DNA from: GCA-2697345 sp049602715
GTDB lineage: Bacteria > Pseudomonadota > Alphaproteobacteria > Rhodobacterales > Rhodobacteraceae
Direction: 5' to 3'
DNA: 37,195 nt
NCBI GenBank assembly: GCA_049602715.1
Contig: JBMYRX010000013.1
Span: forward strand, 1 to 37,195
Position numbers and translations under genes: made by a program. The notes under the pieces are model-generated. The model was given only the letters and a program-made list of their open reading frames with translations. It did no database searches and was not told where the DNA came from. The stretch's first letter is position 1, and every line of letters begins with the position of its first letter. Below, piece after piece: positions 32,967-37,195 of the stretch.

Positions 32967-33881
32967 ATGCCCATAAAATTACCAGAAAATCTGCCAGCAT
33001 TTCAGGTTCTAAGTCAAGAAGGCGTTAGTGTTTTGAGTGATGATCAAGCATCCAGACAAGATATCCGCCCTTTACGAATAGCATTATTAAATTTAATGCC
33101 AAAAAAAATTCAAACTGAAAACCAATTTGCTCGTCTAATAGGATCTACGCCGCTTCAAATCGAACTTAATCTAGTTAAAATGTCACAGCATAAAGTAAAG
33201 AATACAGCAGCCACTCACATGGAAGAATTCTATCGTTCTTTTTCTGAAATTAGGGAAGAAAAATTCGACGGTCTCGTTATAACGGGAGCTCCAATAGAAC
33301 ATTTGGATTATGAAGATGTTAGTTATTGGGACGAACTTTGTGAGGTTTTTTCTTGGACACAAACAAATGTTTTCTCAACTATAGGTGTTTGCTGGGGAGG
33401 AATGGCCATGATGTATCACTCCCATGGGATAAAAAAACGTTTACTTCCCCAAAAAGCTTTTGGATGTTTTAGACACAAAAATTTACTTCCATCTTCTCCA
33501 TACCTACGGGGCTTTTCAGATGACTGCATAATACCGGTGAGTCGATGGACTGAAATGTTACAAGAGGATATTGATAACGATAGTGATTTCCAAACCTTAC
33601 TATCAAGTAAAGAAGTTGGTCCTTGTCTAGTAGAGAATAAAAAACAACGTTCTCTTTATATTTTCAATCATCTTGAATATGACAGTCTTACCCTCAAGGA
33701 AGAATATGATAGAGACCTGGCGGCTTCTTCCGCACCCCAGGTCCCTATTAATTACTATCCAAATAATGACCCCAATAAAAAACCCATGAACAGGTGGAGG
33801 AGTCATGCTCATTTGTTATACGGAAATTGGATAAATGAAATTTATCAAAAGACTCCCTATGATATTAGTGAAATTGGATAA
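32967..33881 (+). CDS. metA: Homoserine O-acyltransferase MetA, predicted acetyl-CoA type
   Basis: Activates homoserine for methionine synthesis. The 304-residue product aligns with E. coli MetA almost residue by residue: nucleophile C142 (GVCWGGMA), H235 and E237 (FNHLEYD). Position 111 decides the donor in this family: glycine gives succinyl-CoA use, glutamate gives acetyl-CoA use. Here it is E111 in TGAPIEHLDYEDVSYW, so homoserine O-acetyltransferase is predicted even though most databases would name it succinyltransferase. ATG 32967 follows the P-loop gene stop by one base, with GAGG inside that gene. I looked for a SAM-II/SAM-V aptamer upstream of the pair and saw none. Confidence 0.94.
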   Translation: MPIKLPENLPAFQVLSQEGVSVLSDDQASRQDIRPLRIALLNLMPKKIQTENQFARLIGSTPLQIELNLVKMSQHKVKNTAATHMEEFYRSFSEIREEKFDGLVITGAPIEHLDYEDVSYWDELCEVFSWTQTNVFSTIGVCWGGMAMMYHSHGIKKRLLPQKAFGCFRHKNLLPSSPYLRGFSDDCIIPVSRWTEMLQEDIDNDSDFQTLLSSKEVGPCLVENKKQRSLYIFNHLEYDSLTLKEEYDRDLAASSAPQVPINYYPNNDPNKKPMNRWRSHAHLLYGNWINEIYQKTPYDISEIG

Positions 33882-33915
33882 ATCTATTTTAGAAAAATTT
33901 GGATTGCTCTTTATT

Positions 33916-34173
33916 TTAACTTCTGCGACGGCCTACCCTCGTTCGTCTTTTGGTTTTATTTGAAGAGGATTTCAAAAGAAGCGTCATTGGGTGGTCTTTA
34001 TCTACCTGATTATAATGATCAAATAGTTCTAATGCCATAAGCCTGCTATCGCTATCCAAAGGGATACTTAGTGCCCAGTCTAGAAAAATCGACCTGCACT
34101 CAGAAGCGGTAATTCCTACAATTTTATAACTTTCTGCTATAAGTTTTTTCGGATCAAGTTGGTTATACTCCAT
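33916..34173 (-). CDS. Small protein of unknown function with basic tail (85 aa)
   Basis: The N-terminal 60 residues form a likely helical domain (YNQLDPKKLIAESYKIVG, SECRSIFLDWALSIP, ALELFDHYNQ) and the tail TKRRTRVGRRRS is strongly basic, so RNA, DNA or lipid A-phosphate contact is conceivable. An AGGTACG-like site precedes ATG 34173. It is the last gene of the minus-strand lipid A block, 42 bases after lpxB, and converges on metA. I do not recognise the family; the codon use looks like that of its neighbours, which supports a real gene. Confidence 0.7.
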   Translation of the reverse strand: MEYNQLDPKKLIAESYKIVGITASECRSIFLDWALSIPLDSDSRLMALELFDHYNQVDKDHPMTLLLKSSSNKTKRRTRVGRRRS

Positions 34174-34215
34174 AAAAATACGTACCTATATCAGTTAAAA
34201 AAATCATGCCATTTT

Positions 34216-35373
34216 CTATATTTTATTGGCAATAATTTCAAACACTTTATGTGCTGGTAAATAATTTTCAGAATTCTTGAATTGCGGCTCTAAGGCCTTT
34301 ATACAACTTTCTTGCACTTCTTTTTGAGTATTTCTCAGATTTTCATCACTAATTAAACTTATAAGAGCATTTGCTATTTTTTCTGGACGACATTCTTTTC
34401 CCAAAAATTCTGGTATTACCTTAGAACCAGAGACAATATTTACTAAACAGACGGACTCAATCTTCAATAGATAATTCATTATTATTCGAGAGAAAATATT
34501 AAGGTCATAAGCGATAACCATTGGAACTGAGTTGAATGCCAACTCTAATGAGACGGTCCCAGAAGCAGCCAGTGCAACCTCGGCTTCATAAAATGCTGCT
34601 CTTTTTTCACTCTCATTACTCGACGAAATTATAACTGGTTTCTTCGCCCAGCTAGCGGTAGCGTTTCGCACGTACCCTTCAACATTTTTAGTTATTGGAA
34701 TTATTAGTTCATGATTAGGAAATTGTTCATTAACTAACAAAAGTGATTTTTCGAAAGTACCAATTAATTTTTTCACTTCACTATGGCGAGATCCCGGAAG
34801 TACTAGCAACAGTCTCTTATTTTTTATGTTATACTTTTCTCTAAAAGTACTCACCTCATTACCCGTCGCAATTAAACTACTTGTAATTGGATGCCCAACG
34901 AAATGACTTTTAAGCCCAGATTTTTTTAAAATTTTTGGTTCAAAAGGGAACAGCGCTAAAACATGATCAATGTATTTTGTCATTCTCCGAGCTCGACCTT
35001 TTCGCCAAGCCCAGACCGTTGGAGCAACATAATGTATTATTTTTATATTAGTCTTTCGTTTAACACCTTTTGCAACACGTAAAGTAAAATCGGGGCTATC
35101 AATAGTAATTAAAATATCAGGCTTTATAGAAAGGACATTATTTATTACCTCATTCTTTCTTTTAATCAGAGAAGGTAACTTTGGTATAATCTCAAAGAGC
35201 CCCATTAGGCTTAACTCATTCATTGGAAACAGAGAACTAAGGCCCTTACCTTCCATTAATGGACCACCCACTCCAAAAAAACAAATATCCGAATATAATT
35301 TTCTGAGACCAGACATTAATTCGGACCCCAAGTAATCTCCAGAACTCTCACCAGCGATTAAGTAAACTTTCAT
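34216..35373 (-). CDS. lpxB: Lipid-A-disaccharide synthase LpxB
   Basis: GT-B glycosyltransferase that joins UDP-diacylglucosamine and lipid X to the tetraacyl disaccharide of lipid A at the inner membrane surface. The 385-residue protein opens with LIAGESSGDYLGSELM, followed by GVGGPLMEG, the ELSLMGLFEI segment, TIDSPDFTLRVAK and HYVAPTVWAWRKGRA. C-terminal nucleotide-sugar contacts lie around AASGTVSLELA. Its ATG overlaps the lpxI stop by four bases (ATGA), so translation is coupled. Length and motifs are normal. Confidence 0.97.
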   Translation of the reverse strand: MKVYLIAGESSGDYLGSELMSGLRKLYSDICFFGVGGPLMEGKGLSSLFPMNELSLMGLFEIIPKLPSLIKRKNEVINNVLSIKPDILITIDSPDFTLRVAKGVKRKTNIKIIHYVAPTVWAWRKGRARRMTKYIDHVLALFPFEPKILKKSGLKSHFVGHPITSSLIATGNEVSTFREKYNIKNKRLLLVLPGSRHSEVKKLIGTFEKSLLLVNEQFPNHELIIPITKNVEGYVRNATASWAKKPVIISSSNESEKRAAFYEAEVALAASGTVSLELAFNSVPMVIAYDLNIFSRIIMNYLLKIESVCLVNIVSGSKVIPEFLGKECRPEKIANALISLISDENLRNTQKEVQESCIKALEPQFKNSENYLPAHKVFEIIANKI

Positions 35374-36224
35374 TTTACTACCAAGAAAAATAATCCTAAA
35401 GAATTAGCCAAACTAATACATTTTTCCTTATCGAGAACCATTACATTACCTTTTGTGATTACTATTCCCCTTAGACCATTTTTCTTGGCTAATAAAAATG
35501 TTCGAGGACCAACTACTGGCATATCAACTCTCAGCTCCTGTCCAACTTTTGCAGATTTATACAAAATTCCACCGGAAGGTATCAGGGGGTCTCTGGAATA
35601 GATATAGTCGTTATTATATAAAGCAGACTTTGGACGATTAATCGATAAGGACTCAATCATTCTGTCCGTACCACCTATGGTTTCGACACTTAAAACCTGA
35701 CCCAAACTAACTATACAGGACTGACCTATATCAATCGAACTAATTTTAGCAATTACCTCTTTAGCTCTTTTAATATCTTCATGATCGTTATCAGCTAACT
35801 TTATTTCGCTATGCAATCCCTCTGAGACCAGTAACTCAGGACATATTTGATGAGCGCCTATCAACTTAAACCCAGAGTCTTCAAAAATTGATATTATAAT
35901 TTTTAAAGCCTTATCATCACCCATCTTTAACGCATTCATCAGCACTGGAATTAAAGGTATAGTATCACTATCAACCAGGGTCATATTAAAAACTGGCCGG
36001 ACGATGTTACCAGAAAAACAAACCTTTTTTACACCTAATCGCTTAAGTTCTTTCAAAAAAGAGCCCAACTTTTCAAACTCAAGAATTTTTGGTTTATAAT
36101 CTTCTAAACTTGGGTTTTCAAATCCTTTGATTGAGTAAACGGAAAAAGAAGCCTTATTAGACTTCAGCCGAGCCGCTAGAAGGACAGGTAACTCACCATG
36201 TCCAGAAATTAATACAATTTCCAC
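35370..36224 (-). CDS. lpxI: UDP-2,3-diacylglucosamine pyrophosphatase LpxI
   Basis: Converts UDP-2,3-diacylglucosamine to lipid X. LpxI (DUF1009) is the enzyme most alphaproteobacteria use in place of the calcineurin-like LpxH. The 284 residues show the N-terminal ISGHGELPVLLA, the CFSGNIVRP block, and the C-terminal GTDRMIESL, KSAKVGQELRVDMPVVGPRT and MVLDKEKCISLA segments. The start is GTG at 36224, the only good start near the family N terminus. It sits between lpxA (10-base gap) and lpxB (ATGA overlap), exactly the order expected for the pathway. Confidence 0.95.
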   Translation of the reverse strand: MEIVLISGHGELPVLLAARLKSNKASFSVYSIKGFENPSLEDYKPKILEFEKLGSFLKELKRLGVKKVCFSGNIVRPVFNMTLVDSDTIPLIPVLMNALKMGDDKALKIIISIFEDSGFKLIGAHQICPELLVSEGLHSEIKLADNDHEDIKRAKEVIAKISSIDIGQSCIVSLGQVLSVETIGGTDRMIESLSINRPKSALYNNDYIYSRDPLIPSGGILYKSAKVGQELRVDMPVVGPRTFLLAKKNGLRGIVITKGNVMVLDKEKCISLANSLGLFFLVVK

Positions 36225-36234
36225 TTAATGTTTC

Positions 36235-37026
36235 TCACCCAGGTATTAAAAATGATCTATCACTTTCACTTAATATAAAATCCACAACTTCTTTTACATA
36301 TCTACTATCAGTTTCCTCAAGAAGCTTCTCAGCACGCTGTTGAAATGTACCATCACCTTGCTTGAGCATCTGATAACCAGCTCTGAGAGCCATTATATCA
36401 ACACGGGAAACTCCAGAACGTTTTAAACCAACATAGTTCAAACCATCAAGTTCTCCCCGCCTAGCTTGGACCAAACCATATGGAATTACATCATTCGTTA
36501 CCATTGTTACAGCACCAATAATAGCTCCCCGTCCAATTCTTACAAATTGATGAACTCCGGACAAGCCCCCAATTATTACATCATCTCCTACAATGCAATG
36601 TCCAGCCACAGCAGCTTGATTAGCCATTACAACGCTAGATCCAACCTGCGCATCATGAGCAATATGAGATCCTGTCATAAATAAACAGTCATTACCAACA
36701 CGTGTAATACCACCACCTCCAGTAGTTCCTGTATTTATGGTTACGCCTTCGCGTATCCTATTTCGTTTCCCTATTAATAGCTCAGTTTCTTCACCCTTAA
36801 ACTTAAGATCCTGTGGAATTTCTCCAATAGTCGCCGTGGGAAACACTACAGTATCTTCCCCGATAGTGGTTTTACCAACGATGGTAACACTACTTTTAAG
36901 CTCAACTCTAGCTTTAAGAATAACATTACTGCCAACATGACAGAATGGTCCTATTTTAACATTTGGACCGATATCAGCCCCTTCTTCAATAACTGAGAAT
37001 TTGTGAATATTTTTATTAATATTCAT
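36235..37026 (-). CDS. lpxA: UDP-N-acetylglucosamine acyltransferase LpxA
   Basis: First step of lipid A synthesis: transfer of a 3-hydroxyacyl chain from ACP to UDP-GlcNAc. The 263-residue protein has the left-handed beta-helix built of hexapeptide repeats (about 10-190) followed by a helical tail. H121 and H124 in GSHIAHDAQVG correspond to the H122/H125 catalytic pair in E. coli. EIPQDLKFKGEE and GLSGVHQFVRIGRGA are further family blocks. The ATG overlaps the fabZ stop by four bases. Confidence 0.97.
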   Translation of the reverse strand: MNINKNIHKFSVIEEGADIGPNVKIGPFCHVGSNVILKARVELKSSVTIVGKTTIGEDTVVFPTATIGEIPQDLKFKGEETELLIGKRNRIREGVTINTGTTGGGGITRVGNDCLFMTGSHIAHDAQVGSSVVMANQAAVAGHCIVGDDVIIGGLSGVHQFVRIGRGAIIGAVTMVTNDVIPYGLVQARRGELDGLNYVGLKRSGVSRVDIMALRAGYQMLKQGDGTFQQRAEKLLEETDSRYVKEVVDFILSESDRSFLIPG

Positions 37027-37195
37027 TTTTCAGGATTATCAATCATTGCCGTAAATTCGGCTTCCGTTGCTATCGCTCCATCAACCTTCGCCGACCCCTT
37101 AAATTTCCAGACCTTTGAGCCTGATTTTCCCCTCAAGACATCGATATGAAGGCATAATATATCGCCTGGGATGATCTTTCGTCTAAACCGACACT
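37023..37195 (-). CDS. fabZ: 3-hydroxyacyl-ACP dehydratase FabZ, partial (5' end outside window)
   Basis: The last 57 codons of FabZ, which dehydrates 3-hydroxyacyl-ACP in fatty acid synthesis. The visible part reads FRRKIIPGDILCLHIDVL, then VWKFKGSAKVDG and AEAEFTAMIDNPEK, all typical of the C-terminal half; the catalytic His and Glu would be upstream. The stop TGA overlaps the lpxA ATG (ATGA). The fabZ-lpxA-lpxI-lpxB order is the standard alphaproteobacterial lipid A block; lpxD would be expected beyond the window edge. Confidence 0.95.
   Translation of the reverse strand, partial: CRFRRKIIPGDILCLHIDVLRGKSGSKVWKFKGSAKVDGAIATEAEFTAMIDNPEK

Overview
The window looks like chromosomal DNA of a free-living, AT-rich marine alphaproteobacterium. 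The evidence is a proteorhodopsin tuned to blue light, an EnvZ kinase of alphaproteobacterial type, a lipid A block that uses LpxI instead of LpxH, and short intergenic gaps. I cannot fix the order: the base composition fits pelagic lineages such as low-GC SAR116 relatives, HIMB59/AEGEAN-169 or similar. No insertion sequence, integrase, phage gene, CRISPR array, rRNA or plasmid function was seen. No gene-free stretch exceeds 300 bases; the longest are the 270-base leader of glcB and the 230 bases before the oxidase gene at 11780.

Layout. (1) 1-2009, minus: purM-purN-rnd, purine synthesis followed by RNase D (cut by the window edge). (2) 2120-2196: a CAT-anticodon tRNA inside a 9-bp inverted repeat. 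(3) 2288-7265: an EnvZ-like kinase without its regulator, divergent from a metallo-beta-lactamase-fold hydrolase, an MFS transporter and homogentisate dioxygenase. These last three all appear to start with TTG. (4) 7320-10240: an intradiol dioxygenase of hydroxyquinol type, a HyuC/AllC-type N-carbamoyl amidohydrolase and a cysteine-free CMD-family protein. (5) 10386-11170: proteorhodopsin with a strong terminator, then a small 94-residue protein. (6) 11780-19132: FAD oxidase, M20 deacylase, crotonase, amidase, a photolyase-like protein and a second M20 amidohydrolase. (7) 19191-28577: a PLP aminotransferase/lyase divergent from a long plus-strand run of 3-hydroxyacid dehydrogenase, aldehyde dehydrogenase, diaminopropionate ammonia-lyase, FAD oxidase, GNAT, amidase, GNAT and NYN protein. 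(8) 28848-33881: malate synthase G, a DMT exporter, then a P-loop protein coupled to a MetA whose residue 111 predicts acetyl-CoA use. (9) 33916-37195, minus: fabZ(partial)-lpxA-lpxI-lpxB and an 85-residue basic-tailed protein.

Working together. Regions 4, 6 and 7 hold five amide-bond hydrolases from two superfamilies, two amine oxidases, an ammonia-lyase and redox enzymes for hydroxy acids and aldehydes. The simplest reading is an island for stripping nitrogen and carbon from acylated or carbamoylated amino compounds, with products entering as pyruvate, acyl-CoA or glyoxylate (malate synthase). Proteorhodopsin would supply light energy and the photolyase-like protein would fit life in sunlit water. 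The individual family calls are firm; the pathway is inference. The best candidates for something undescribed are the diaminopropionate-lyase operon and the P-loop/MetA pair.
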